Assembly (NCBI GenBank): GCA_963818225.1
Contig: CAWFRO010000011.1
Location: 124,001 to 188,000 of the forward strand
Source: Palsa-504 sp963818225
GTDB lineage: Bacteria; Actinomycetota; Actinomycetes; Streptosporangiales; Streptosporangiaceae
Direction: 5' to 3'
DNA length: 64,000 bases
Position numbers and translations under genes: made by a program. Shown here in pieces: positions 1-7,713 of this stretch; the first letter of the stretch is position 1; the number at the start of each line of letters is the position of its first letter. The notes under the pieces were generated by a model. That model searched no databases and had not been told where the DNA came from. It saw only the letters and a list, made by a program, of their open reading frames with translations.

Positions 1-78
1 CGACGAACATGCGGCAAGGGCGAGAGCCACGACAGCCAGCCCCGCCGTCGTGACCTGCTGTCTACGCCGAAAATGCAT
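1..78 (-). CDS. Lipoprotein N-terminus (partial)
   Basis: A 26-codon open start runs off the left edge of the window. The minus-strand ATG at 78 is preceded by an AAGGAG ribosome binding site (plus-strand positions 87-92) at ideal spacing. The peptide is a classic lipoprotein signal: basic residues (RRR at 4-6), a hydrophobic stretch and a LAAC lipobox with the lipidated cysteine at residue 24. The mature protein is outside the window, so the function is unknown. Extracellular solute-binding proteins commonly start this way, but that is only a guess. Confidence 0.6.
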   Translation of the reverse strand, partial: MHFRRRQQVTTAGLAVVALALAACSS

Positions 79-754
79 ATCGGGTACTCCTTACAGGGTT
101 TATCGGTTTTTGGCCGCGATGAGCAGCCCGGTCATCCCGCAACTGTGGTGCGTCAGTACAGTCTGCCGGCGTCGCCGGTACCTGCGGGAAAATGACAGGT
201 GTACAGGAGGGGGCTAAAAGGTTAAGTTCTGGTGTCTTCGGCCCCGGTGACCTTTCTGCCCGGCGGACCGGAGCGGCAGGTGGCGCCCGGGCCGCCGGGA
301 CCTGGGCGCGGCGCGCTCATGCGCCCGTCGGCGGCGGCGATCTCCGGCCGCGCCGCCGGTCCGTGGCTTCGTTCACTTACATGACATCAACTAGCCGTCT
401 GCTCGTTCCTTCTAGATTCAATTCCTGTTCACCTGGGGTGCATATCAATGGGCGTGGGCAGGCACAGAATCCGGCCCTCCGCGCTTGCGTCGAAGACGAG
501 TGAGGCCACGTTGTCGTTGGATGCGGCAGAGGCGCGATCTCCTGCGGGGGGCCGTCCGGGCAGGAGCGCCCTCACCGTGAGCTTGCTCGCCGTGGCCGGG
601 CTGACGACGGTGCGCTCCCGGTCGCTGCCGCCGTCCGGCGGCACGCTGTCCCGGACCCGAATCGCAAAGATCGAGAGCTGATCCTGTTGCTACCCGCGCT
701 CCGGTTCACAGCGGTCGCTCGGCTGGTCCTTGCCCGGTCACGGCGATATGCGGA
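79..754. other. Intergenic region without a recognised gene
   Basis: This 676-base gap separates the minus-strand lipoprotein gene and the plus-strand GntR gene, so it should hold divergent promoters. Short open frames exist (for example 192-503 and 448-681), but none has a convincing ribosome binding site, recognisable motif or family resemblance. I see no RNA gene or strong inverted repeat. Confidence 0.5.
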
Positions 755-1630
755 ATGACCGCCGGCGCCGCGGGACATGATCGTCCGATCCCCGTGCCGG
801 CGTCGCGACTGCCTGCGGCGCCGCTGCCGAGGGTCGAGGCCAGCACCGGAACACCGCACGCACCGCCGGGCGCCACCGGGGTGCTCGCCGACCGCATCGC
901 GGCGGCGCTGGTCCACCGCGAGCCGGGTTGGCGGCTGCCCCGCCGCAGCGCGCTGGCCAGGAGATATGGCGTCGGCCTGACCGAGATCGACGCCGCGATC
1001 GCCGAGCTGGCCCGCCGCTCGCTGGTCCGGCGGCTGCCCGACGGGCAGCTGTACCGGGCCAGCCCGGCCGACTACTGGATCCCGGTCGAGGGCGTGGGCG
1101 GCCTCAGCACCCGGCTCGACCCGATGGGCAGCCCGATCACCTGCCAGACCCGGCACGTGTCGCGGCGTGAGCCGCCGCAGGATGTGGCCTGGGCGCTCGG
1201 CCTGCCGGCCGGGGCGCCGATCCGCGTCGTCCGCTGCGTCTGGTCGGCCGGGGGCGACCCGGCGGCGGTGTCGATGGCGTACCTGCACGAGGCGGCACAC
1301 GACGAAGACAGCGAAGACGGTGACGACCTCGAGGCGGACCCGCAGACCGATCCCGAGCCGGGCTCCTTCGACTCGGTGCTGGCCGGCCCGCCCGCGGCGG
1401 CGGTCAGCCTGGAGATGAGCCCGCCGCAGCCCGCGGTGGCGCGAAGCCTGCGCCTGTCTCCCGGGCAGCCGGTGATCACGGTGACGGTCAGGTTCGACGA
1501 CTCGGACACCGGCAGCCCGGCGGCGCTTACCGTCGTCATGCTCAAACCAGAGCTGTTCAGAGTGGCGATTGAGGCAACCGGGACTCCGGCCAGCGCACCG
1601 CGGTTAGCCGTAAGCGTGTCGAAAGGTTAG
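755..1630 (+). CDS. GntR-family regulator with UTRA-type ligand domain
   Basis: A 291-residue regulator. Residues about 44-102 form a GntR winged helix-turn-helix (LADRIAAALVHREPGW, then LARRYGVG and the usual second helix, ending in a short wing). Residues about 105-285 look like a UTRA effector domain (HutC subfamily), with an acidic insertion around 190-205 (EDSEDGDDLEADPQTDPEP) that is unusual for the family. It lies 42 bases upstream of the first degenerate ATPase gene on the same strand and may control that locus; this is inferred from position only. The effector is unknown. The N-terminal 40 residues are proline-rich and low complexity, so the true start could be further in. Confidence 0.75.
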   Translation: MTAGAAGHDRPIPVPASRLPAAPLPRVEASTGTPHAPPGATGVLADRIAAALVHREPGWRLPRRSALARRYGVGLTEIDAAIAELARRSLVRRLPDGQLYRASPADYWIPVEGVGGLSTRLDPMGSPITCQTRHVSRREPPQDVAWALGLPAGAPIRVVRCVWSAGGDPAAVSMAYLHEAAHDEDSEDGDDLEADPQTDPEPGSFDSVLAGPPAAAVSLEMSPPQPAVARSLRLSPGQPVITVTVRFDDSDTGSPAALTVVMLKPELFRVAIEATGTPASAPRLAVSVSKG

Positions 1631-1672
1631 CTTCCTGGACACACGGCCACGCACCTGCGACCCTGGATCGAG

Positions 1673-3388
1673 ATGTCGGTCAGGGTCGCCACACAGGCGG
1701 AAGAGATGCCGCGGCGGGCCCGGTATCTGGTCCCCAGGGACCTTCCCCGCCGTGGTCAGATAGTCGCTGCCTGCGTGGTCATCGCGGTCCTGGCCCATGT
1801 GCTGTTCGCGCAGCTGACCCTGATCATCGCGGTGGTGTTCGCGCTCACGACCAAGGCGACCAGGTGGCGGCTTTCGTGGCTGCTGGTCCCCGTCATCGTC
1901 GCCGCGGCGTGGACGCTGGCGGTGGGCCTGCAGGCCGCGGCCGCCGGATTCGCCGACGGCCCGGCCAAGATTGCGGGCTACTTCGGCGCTCGCGGGCACC
2001 AGCTCGGCCACGCGGTGCATTTCACCGCGGCGTTCAGCGGGAGCGGGAGCTGGCTGCCTCGCCAGCTCCCGCTGGCCATCCTGGCCGGCGCCGCCGAGGC
2101 GGCCATCATCGGCTGGCTGAGCTGGCTGCACACCGACGAGCGGGATATGCCGCCGTCCCGCCCTGGACTGGTGGTCGCGGCCCGGCGGGCCGTCACCAGG
2201 CGGGCCATCCGGGCCGGGGCCATCGTGACCAGGGACGGGAGCTGCCTCGGGCTGACGGCGGGGTCCGGCGCCCGGGTCACGCTGTCCTGGCCGGAAGCGG
2301 CCGGCGGGGTCGCGGTGTGCGGCTCGGCCGAGCAGGACGTGCTGAACACGAGCTTCCAGCTGATCCACGCCGCGGTGCGGCGGCGAAAGCCGGTGTTCGC
2401 GCTGGATCTCACGGCCGACCCGGCGCTGCCGCACCGGCTGGCCGCGGTCTGCGCCGCCGCTGGGGCGCCGCTGCAGGTGTTCGGCGACACCGGCGCGCCC
2501 CGGGCCGACGGCGCGCCGGGCTGGCTCCGGCCAGCTTGCTACGAGCCTTTCCGGCACGGCGACCCCGGCCAGCGGGCGTCACTCATCACCGCCATGATCA
2601 GCTGGGACGGGCCCGGGAGGCAGTACCGGCCCAGCTGCGCCGCCTACCTCGAGGATGTCTTCGAGCTGATCGACGCCGCGCCCGGCGACCCCCGTGTGCC
2701 CGTGCTGGACGAGGTCATTCACCTGCTGAACCCGACGGCGATGCGGGCCCGCATGGAGCACGTGCCCGCCGCCTACCCCCGGCGTGACGTGCTCGCCGAG
2801 CGGACCCGGGTGTCGATGAGCCTGCTGCACGCAGAGCCGGCCATCATTAGCGCGCTGGTCCGGCAACTCCGCGAGCTGCGGACCTCGGCGCCCGGCCGCT
2901 GGCTGCGGCCGTCGGGGCCGGATCCGGCGGCCGAGATCGACCTGCGCCGGACCCTCACGCAGCGGGGGGTGGTCCTGTTCCGTCTCGCCGGCTCAGCAGA
3001 CCAGGCCGTTCAGGCCATGCTCACCCGGCTGGTCGGCCAGGACCTGCTCACCGCGGGCTCGGCGCTGCACCGCATCGGCGTGGACGGTGACGGGATCGTG
3101 TGGCTGGCCGGATGCGGCTCGATGCCGCGCAGCTCAGTCACCGAGATGATCAACCGCGGCCCGGGTGCGGGGTTGCCGGTGCTGGCCGCCACCACTTCCG
3201 GGCCGGCCGCGGCGGAGCTCGCGGAGCTCACCAACGTGGTGGTGGCGCACCGGATGAGCGACGACATCGCGCCGCCCGGCCTGGACGGCGTGTCCGCGCT
3301 GCGCAACGGGGAGTTCATGCTGACGGTCAAGGACCCGCCGAGGGTGGTCCCGCGGGCCGCCTTCGTCCGGGCCCGGGAAGGCCCGTGA
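1673..3388 (+). CDS. Membrane-anchored VirD4/TraG-like protein with degenerate ATPase motifs
   Basis: A 571-residue protein with two N-terminal membrane segments (about 29-57 and 68-88), a possible third at about 131-151, and a large cytosolic domain. The fold order resembles VirD4/TraG coupling ATPases: a short strand-loop at the expected P-loop position (212-224, GGVAVCGSAEQDVL) followed by LIHAAVRRRKPVFALDLTAD. The region around 474-510 (GIVWLAGCGSMP...LPVLAATTSG) sits where Walker B and the following sensor strand belong. The P-loop lacks GKT/GKS and the Walker B position lacks the DE pair, so ATP hydrolysis is unlikely. It probably acts with the proteins at 7712 and 9883, from which it is now separated by the mobile element. 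Assignment rests on motif order, not on a database match. Confidence 0.55.
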   Translation: MSVRVATQAEEMPRRARYLVPRDLPRRGQIVAACVVIAVLAHVLFAQLTLIIAVVFALTTKATRWRLSWLLVPVIVAAAWTLAVGLQAAAAGFADGPAKIAGYFGARGHQLGHAVHFTAAFSGSGSWLPRQLPLAILAGAAEAAIIGWLSWLHTDERDMPPSRPGLVVAARRAVTRRAIRAGAIVTRDGSCLGLTAGSGARVTLSWPEAAGGVAVCGSAEQDVLNTSFQLIHAAVRRRKPVFALDLTADPALPHRLAAVCAAAGAPLQVFGDTGAPRADGAPGWLRPACYEPFRHGDPGQRASLITAMISWDGPGRQYRPSCAAYLEDVFELIDAAPGDPRVPVLDEVIHLLNPTAMRARMEHVPAAYPRRDVLAERTRVSMSLLHAEPAIISALVRQLRELRTSAPGRWLRPSGPDPAAEIDLRRTLTQRGVVLFRLAGSADQAVQAMLTRLVGQDLLTAGSALHRIGVDGDGIVWLAGCGSMPRSSVTEMINRGPGAGLPVLAATTSGPAAAELAELTNVVVAHRMSDDIAPPGLDGVSALRNGEFMLTVKDPPRVVPRAAFVRAREGP

Positions 3389-3389
3389 T

Positions 3390-3815
3390 GCCGACCCGGG
3401 ACCGACCGCCTGTGATCATGATGCGGCAGAGCCACCGTACCTACAGGTGGCCGCGATCCTGCGTGACCGCATCCGCTCTGGCACCTCTACCAGGCGCACG
3501 CCTGCCAAGTATCACGCCTCATGCAGAGTACGGCATAGCCAGGAACAGGCACGACGCGCTGTCGGCGTCCTAGTCGATGAAGGGCTGATTACCGCACGGC
3601 AAGGGTGGGGAACCTTCGTCAGGGCACGAGAAGCACCTAGCAACGCCAAATCTCTGTGGAGCGCTGGGTTGGTCGACGCCAGGGCGATGCTAAAATTAAT
3701 CGCTGGAGCAGTTCTGGCTGTGCAGCTACGGGGGTGCAGCCAGGCGCGGGGGAACGGCTGGGGAGCGGGGTGTCATCAGGGCTATTGGGTGCTTTTGGGC
3801 TTGCTCGCAACCTGA
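3390..3815 (+). pseudogene. GntR-family regulator, frameshifted remnant
   Basis: A GntR helix-turn-helix can be read only by changing frame twice. Frame one gives PPYLQVAAILRDRIRSGT (about 3432-3485). The next frame gives LPGARLPSITPHAEYGIA (about 3487-3540). The first frame then resumes with QEQARRAVGVLVDEGLI and ARQGWGTFVRAR (to about 3641). Joined, these make one canonical GntR DNA-binding domain, so the gene has two near-compensating indels. The tail to 3815 shows no effector domain. It may have been the element's repressor or a transfer regulator (KorSA-like GntR proteins are common on actinomycete integrative elements). Dead unless the indels are sequence errors. Confidence 0.6.
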
Positions 3816-3842
3816 AAGCTCCGCGACACTAGGGGTTCCTCA

Positions 3843-4019
3843 GTGTTCATATACGGCTTTCTGGCCGCTCCGCCTTGTCTTATTGGCATAGCTATCATCG
3901 TGCCCGTATTTCGCGCTAAGAAGAATGACTTGCCCGATATCATCCGCGCGATCATGAGGATGGGACCCCTGATCAGGGGATGGACCGCCGTCTCTGCCCA
4001 AGCCGTTAGCGAACCGTAG
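3843..4019 (+). CDS. Small membrane protein of the mobile element
   Basis: A 58-codon ORF starting with GTG. The N-terminal half is strongly hydrophobic (VFIYGFLAAPPCLIGIAIIVPVF), followed by a basic turn (RAKKND) and an amphipathic C-terminus. This one-helix layout is common among small ORFs on actinomycete integrative elements and phages. No clear ribosome binding site is visible. Function unknown; it could be spurious. Confidence 0.35.
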   Translation: MFIYGFLAAPPCLIGIAIIVPVFRAKKNDLPDIIRAIMRMGPLIRGWTAVSAQAVSEP

Positions 4020-4150
4020 TCCAGTTTCCTGACTACGGTTGTGAGCGAGGGTCGGCTACTGGCTGCTCCACGGCCGTGGCATGTTCGCCAAGACGCGGCG
4101 ATAGATGCCTATGCAAGCTTACGCCCGCTTCGACTGGCGACATTCTTTCT

Positions 4151-5030
4151 CTAACTAGACTGCCTGGTTGAGATGCTGACTGGTAACCCCATGCCGTGGC
4201 CGACGATTGACCCGACTGCTGTTACTGGTTCGTGGCTTGGTGCGTGAAGCGAACTGACGCAGCTGAGCGTAGTTGACAGCTACAATTTCGGGCGGGGATG
4301 CTGAACGCCTGGACTGTGTATGCTGGTCCGACCTTGGCTTCGGTTCAGCTGGTTCAGGACAGCGGTTGGTTGTACTATCGCTTCTGCTGCTATTTCGGGT
4401 ACTGGTTCTGGTCAGCCTCTCGGGATTATCACTGCTCTTAACGCTAAGGGTGCTGTTGGTTCTGGTTCTGACTATTACGGGCTTGGCACTGCTACCGATG
4501 TAGCCATCTTCGGTAACTATTTGAGTCCGTTTACTACGGAACTGGTGGCTAACCTTCTTGCGCCTGCAACTCTGCTTAAGATGGTTCAGGGTGTTGACCC
4601 TGCCTATTACCCGGCTAGCAAGTGGTATTTCAACGCTACTCAGGCGTGGAATACCCGCAGCATCGTTGACGGGCAACTGGCCGTGCGCTGCTGAACTTCA
4701 TGAACGGGTTTAATGCTGATAACGTGCGTGACCCGAACTATTCTAGTGGTTCGAGCGTGGCGCAGCTTTTCGGGCTTCGGTGTTGTTATTGATAACAACA
4801 TTCCTAATCTGTCTGCTAGTACTACTGGCGGGCCGGTTTTCGATGATCTGGGTCCGCATGCTATGGTTTACCGTAAGGTCCGGGACGCTGGTCTTATGCG
4901 GCTGAATGAGCGTTATGCTGATTACATGGCCGTCGACTACTTGCTTTACAGGCGTTTCGATATGCGATCAAACGACTTACGAGCGGCAATTACGGTCAAG
5001 CCGCAGTACTTCCTAGACAAGTACAGTTAA
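4151..5030 (+). pseudogene. HK97-type phage major capsid protein, multiply frameshifted
   Basis: Reading through several frame changes recovers one phage capsid protein. Pieces include MLTGNPMPWPTIDPTAV (from 4173), SELTQLSVVDSYNFGRG (from about 4248), MLNAWTVYAGPTLASVQLVQDS (from 4299, next frame), GTGSGQPLGIITALNAKG (about 4402-4460), then a C-terminal run with VVIDNNIPNL, HAMVYRKVRDAGLMRLNERYADYMAVDYLLYRRFDMRSNDLRAAITVK ending at 5030. The QLVQDS element, the GTGSGQPLG turn and the final receptor-like strand order are typical of HK97-fold capsids of actinobacteriophages. At least three frame disruptions exist, so this is a dead gene. It shows that the element is, at least in part, prophage-derived. 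Confidence 0.65.
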
Positions 5031-5040
5031 CAAAGACGAA

Positions 5041-5080
5041 CCCCCGCGCCTGGTGCTCTTCGCCAGGCGCGGGGGTTTTC
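5041..5080 (+). terminator. Intrinsic terminator after the capsid remnant
   Basis: A perfect 13-base-pair GC-rich stem (CCCCCGCGCCTGG at 5041-5053 and its complement at 5063-5075) with a 9-base loop, followed by TTTTCTC. It lies 10 bases after the capsid remnant's stop codon, as expected for a strong end-of-operon terminator in phage structural modules. Confidence 0.85.
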
Positions 5081-5115
5081 TCATTCTAGTTTTCTGAACG
5101 CTCGTCCCCTTTATC

Positions 5116-5241
5116 ATGATTTGCCACGATTATATGGTTTCGATACTGGGTTACGTCATTGTAATTTCTCTTGTGCTATTGATCTTTCCTCGCAAGCCGT
5201 CAGTATCGGTCTTAGGGACTCTTGTGTTCGTTATGGCTTAG
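5116..5241 (+). CDS. Small hydrophobic ORF, possible membrane peptide
   Basis: A 41-residue frame (MICHDYMVSILGYVIVIS...) with one or two hydrophobic segments separated by PRKPS. It lies in low-GC mobile-element DNA between the terminator and the secreted-protein gene. No ribosome binding site is evident and no family is recognised. It may start at the internal ATG at 5134. Weak call. Confidence 0.3.
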   Translation: MICHDYMVSILGYVIVISLVLLIFPRKPSVSVLGTLVFVMA

Positions 5242-5282
5242 GAGCCGATGACCTGGTGAACCGGGGAGATTGAAGGTACGCG

Positions 5283-5945
5283 TTGCCTCCAGTACGCCGC
5301 TATACAAGGAGCGATGGGACGCCGGTTAGAAGGCATTTAAGGGGAAACCCTAGGCGTACCCGTAATGTCGTGGTTTCGGTTACTATAGCGAGTCTTGCAA
5401 TTTCCAGTTCTGGAAGTTCGGCCGCGGAAAGTGCCGACAAGCCGGACGAGGGGAAGGTCAGCGTCACGCTGTCATCTGATGATGTGCAAGCAAGCTATGA
5501 GAGGGCAGCTGGGAGAATTTTGAGGAGCGGGTACCGCTACAAAGACCTGCACCTTGCAATTGACAATAATTGTGTTGCGAATTCTTATGGGGAGATGCAG
5601 GAGTTCTTCCGGTCTAACCACTGTAAGTGGCTAGCGCGGGCATACGTCGTAGTGCAGAAGAAAGGTAGCGAGGGAGCGATGCTTGTCGACTTCATTTGGG
5701 TTGAGATGCCTACCTATGCTCAAGCGGAAGAATGTCTCCAGCTAATGGAGACGCCCGGCTCAGGGTCTATAACCGAACTCGCTCGTGAAGATGACAGCCC
5801 GTATAAGGATACATATCTGCCGGTAGATTTCTACACGGCCGGAATTTGGGGAACCGGAGCCTGGAATGTTCAACTTCAGCCATTTTCCCCGGTACCATTT
5901 AAAGTCATTGGGACGATCCTGAATGACGGTGTTCCGTCGTTCTGA
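5283..5945 (+). CDS. Exported hypothetical protein of the mobile element
   Basis: A 220-residue frame starting with TTG, with a GAAGG ribosome binding site a few bases upstream. The N-terminus (PPVRRYTRSDGTPVRRHLRG) matches a basic leader seen on many small proteins of actinomycete plasmids and integrative elements. A hydrophobic stretch (VVVSVTIASLAISSSGSSAA, about 29-48) resembles a Sec signal with an Ala cleavage region. The mature part has three cysteines (C90, C106, C149), mixed alpha/beta composition and aromatic residues but no motif I recognise. It is convergent with the recombinase gene. Function unknown. Confidence 0.5.
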   Translation: MPPVRRYTRSDGTPVRRHLRGNPRRTRNVVVSVTIASLAISSSGSSAAESADKPDEGKVSVTLSSDDVQASYERAAGRILRSGYRYKDLHLAIDNNCVANSYGEMQEFFRSNHCKWLARAYVVVQKKGSEGAMLVDFIWVEMPTYAQAEECLQLMETPGSGSITELAREDDSPYKDTYLPVDFYTAGIWGTGAWNVQLQPFSPVPFKVIGTILNDGVPSF

Positions 5946-6090
5946 GGCAGACAGGGCAACGCCAGCTGTTAGGCGCATAGCCTGTTCCCGCTGAAGCAGC
6001 ATGCCGTAGAACGCATGAGAACCCCCGAGACGACTCCGGGGATTCAACGTCTCTCAGGCAAGCACCTACAGCGTAATAGGGCTACCTAGG

Positions 6091-7713
6091 CTAGGAGTCC
6101 CAATCGTCTGCTGCTGCTTCAGCATCGACCAGTACATCTAGCCTCTTAGCCTTCGCCTGCTCAAGCAGCGTAGGTCCAGGAGGGTTACCGGTTGTGGTAG
6201 TCGCTATAAGCCCATATTCGTTGATCTCGAAGACGACGTACAGTTTCCCGTCAGGCTGTCTGCTAGCCCGGACCTTAACGCCGTGCTCTCTCATAAGATC
6301 GTTGCGGCCGTTCCAGGCCAGCTTTGGCCAGCGCTGAGCCCATGTCTCGCTACTCTTGATTTGCCGTGTCACGGCTGGCCGTGTGTTATGCTTCTGCTTG
6401 TCCGCTAGCGATGTTAGGTTCTGCTCGTGAATGCGTCGCTGTTCTTCTAGCTTCGAGCAATCCTGCCCAACTGCATGAGCAAGGGAAATCTTGGTCGTGA
6501 GTTCACCGATAGCTTCAGCTACCTCATGCATCTGTGTCGAGTAGTCAACAGCCGCTATTTTGATTTCCTGAGGTATGAATTCACTTCCAATCTTTTCGAG
6601 CAGAAGCCGCTCTGTTTCTGCTTCGAGTCGATCGGCGGGTATGCGTCTCGCGTCGCAGCCTCGCTTAAGTCTCTCGTTCGAGCAACGGTAGTAACGGTAC
6701 TGCTTGCCGTTATACGTCGCTGTAGTGGTGTTCAGTACCCCATTGCATTTGGCGCAGTGTGCGATGCGCAGCAGTGGCGCACGGTACACCATCGGACCTT
6801 GCCTAGCGGCGTTCTGAGCGAGGATTTCCTTAACCTGCTCCCACTTCTCACGGCGGATCAGCGGTTCAGCCCGCTTGACTGCCATACCCGAATCATCACG
6901 CAAGGTCTTTGACCTGTGGACGCTACGATCGTTGACGGTCACCTCACCGATGACAGCAGGCGACCTGAGCATTGCCGCAAGACTTGTCTGGTTCCAGCGT
7001 GCATTCTCCTGCATGGCTTTCTTGCCTTTGTGCTCACGAACGGCGTTTCGTGGTGTAGAGATTCCTTCGGCGTCAAGCCAGCGGCATATAGCGCTAAGCG
7101 ATTCGCCAGCAAGCAGCCGATCGGCTGCTTGATCAACGATCGCCCCGTAAATCGGGTGTGGCTCAAGACCCCACCCTTTACCGGGAAGCTTCACGGGAAC
7201 ATAGCCGAACGGGAATTGCAATCCGGGATACTTGCCGTTCGCGCGTGCAGCATCGTAAGCGTTCTTAATACGAGCCCTAATCATTTCCCGTTCATACTCT
7301 GCGAAAATGACAAGCTGCCGCGCCATCAACCTACCGGCGGTACTGCCGAAGTCGATTTGCTCCGCAACGCTGACAAGCGTCTTGCCGTTGCCTTCTAGGA
7401 ACTTCCAAATAGCCTCAAAGTCAGCGATTGAGCGTGTCAGCCTGTCGAGGCGGAACACCGCCAGGACTGTCCATGTGCTGAGCAGCGGTTCGCGCAGGTA
7501 TGGACCGAGCCCTGCACGGTCGAACGGGCTTACTGCCCCGGACACGTCGGAATCCTCGCTGACGTGAACTACTTCGTAGTTGTCTCCCGTTCTAGTACTA
7601 CGCAGCTGTGCCCAGCCGTGGATACCGCTGCCCTGGCGCTCGATGGAGGTGGACTCGTCAGCCTCCTTCGAGAGGCGTGCTGCGCCTAGAACGGAGATGG
7701 TCTTGGATGGCAT
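6091..7713 (-). CDS. Large serine recombinase (phage/ICE integrase)
   Basis: A 540-residue protein when started at the ATG at 7713, where resolvase homology begins. The N-terminal catalytic domain (about 1-150) has the RLS nucleophile region, STSIERQ, VFRLDRLTRS and the FAEYEREMIRARI helix. A recombinase domain follows (GKYPGLQFPFGY... to ISTPRNAVREHKGKKAM). A zinc-ribbon region has the pattern CAKC...CSNERLKRGC, then a coiled coil (about 380-430) and a C-terminal tail. This is the layout of serine integrases that insert phages and integrative elements into attB. It seems intact, in contrast to its neighbours. Its start codon overlaps the start of the flanking plus-strand gene, so the attachment site is probably immediately adjacent. 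An upstream in-frame ATG at 7722 is an alternative start. Confidence 0.85.
   Translation of the reverse strand: MPSKTISVLGAARLSKEADESTSIERQGSGIHGWAQLRSTRTGDNYEVVHVSEDSDVSGAVSPFDRAGLGPYLREPLLSTWTVLAVFRLDRLTRSIADFEAIWKFLEGNGKTLVSVAEQIDFGSTAGRLMARQLVIFAEYEREMIRARIKNAYDAARANGKYPGLQFPFGYVPVKLPGKGWGLEPHPIYGAIVDQAADRLLAGESLSAICRWLDAEGISTPRNAVREHKGKKAMQENARWNQTSLAAMLRSPAVIGEVTVNDRSVHRSKTLRDDSGMAVKRAEPLIRREKWEQVKEILAQNAARQGPMVYRAPLLRIAHCAKCNGVLNTTTATYNGKQYRYYRCSNERLKRGCDARRIPADRLEAETERLLLEKIGSEFIPQEIKIAAVDYSTQMHEVAEAIGELTTKISLAHAVGQDCSKLEEQRRIHEQNLTSLADKQKHNTRPAVTRQIKSSETWAQRWPKLAWNGRNDLMREHGVKVRASRQPDGKLYVVFEINEYGLIATTTTGNPPGPTLLEQAKAKRLDVLVDAEAAADDWDS

Larger units (their letters stand above)
3389..7713. 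mobile_element. Decayed integrative element or prophage remnant
   Basis: About 4.3 kb of visibly lower-GC DNA lies between two genes of the degenerate-ATPase locus. It contains a frame-disrupted GntR gene, a small membrane ORF, a frame-disrupted HK97-type major capsid gene with an intrinsic terminator, a second small ORF, a secreted basic protein and a complete large serine recombinase at the right edge. The recombinase start codon overlaps the start of the flanking chromosomal gene at 7711-7714, as expected when an integrase gene abuts its attachment site. The left end is uncertain: it should be close to the stop of the gene ending at 3388. Both junctions carry a similar short string (atgccgac at about 3388-3395, atgcccgac at 7712-7720), which may reflect an attachment core. 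Boundaries are inferred. Confidence 0.6.

Noticed and set aside
192..681. Small ORFs before the GntR gene (192-503, 448-681, 429-644)
   Set aside because: No ribosome binding sites, no coding-like composition, mutually overlapping.
6001..6056. Bidirectional terminator between the exported-protein gene and the recombinase
   Set aside because: Possible stems (GAGACG/CGTCTC, CCCCG/CGGGG) are short, mutually exclusive and lack T-tracts; not strong enough to list.
7580..7711. Upstream extension of the 7712 gene to 7580
   Set aside because: The added 44 residues are antisense to the recombinase catalytic domain and lie within the mobile element, so they cannot be the original N-terminus.
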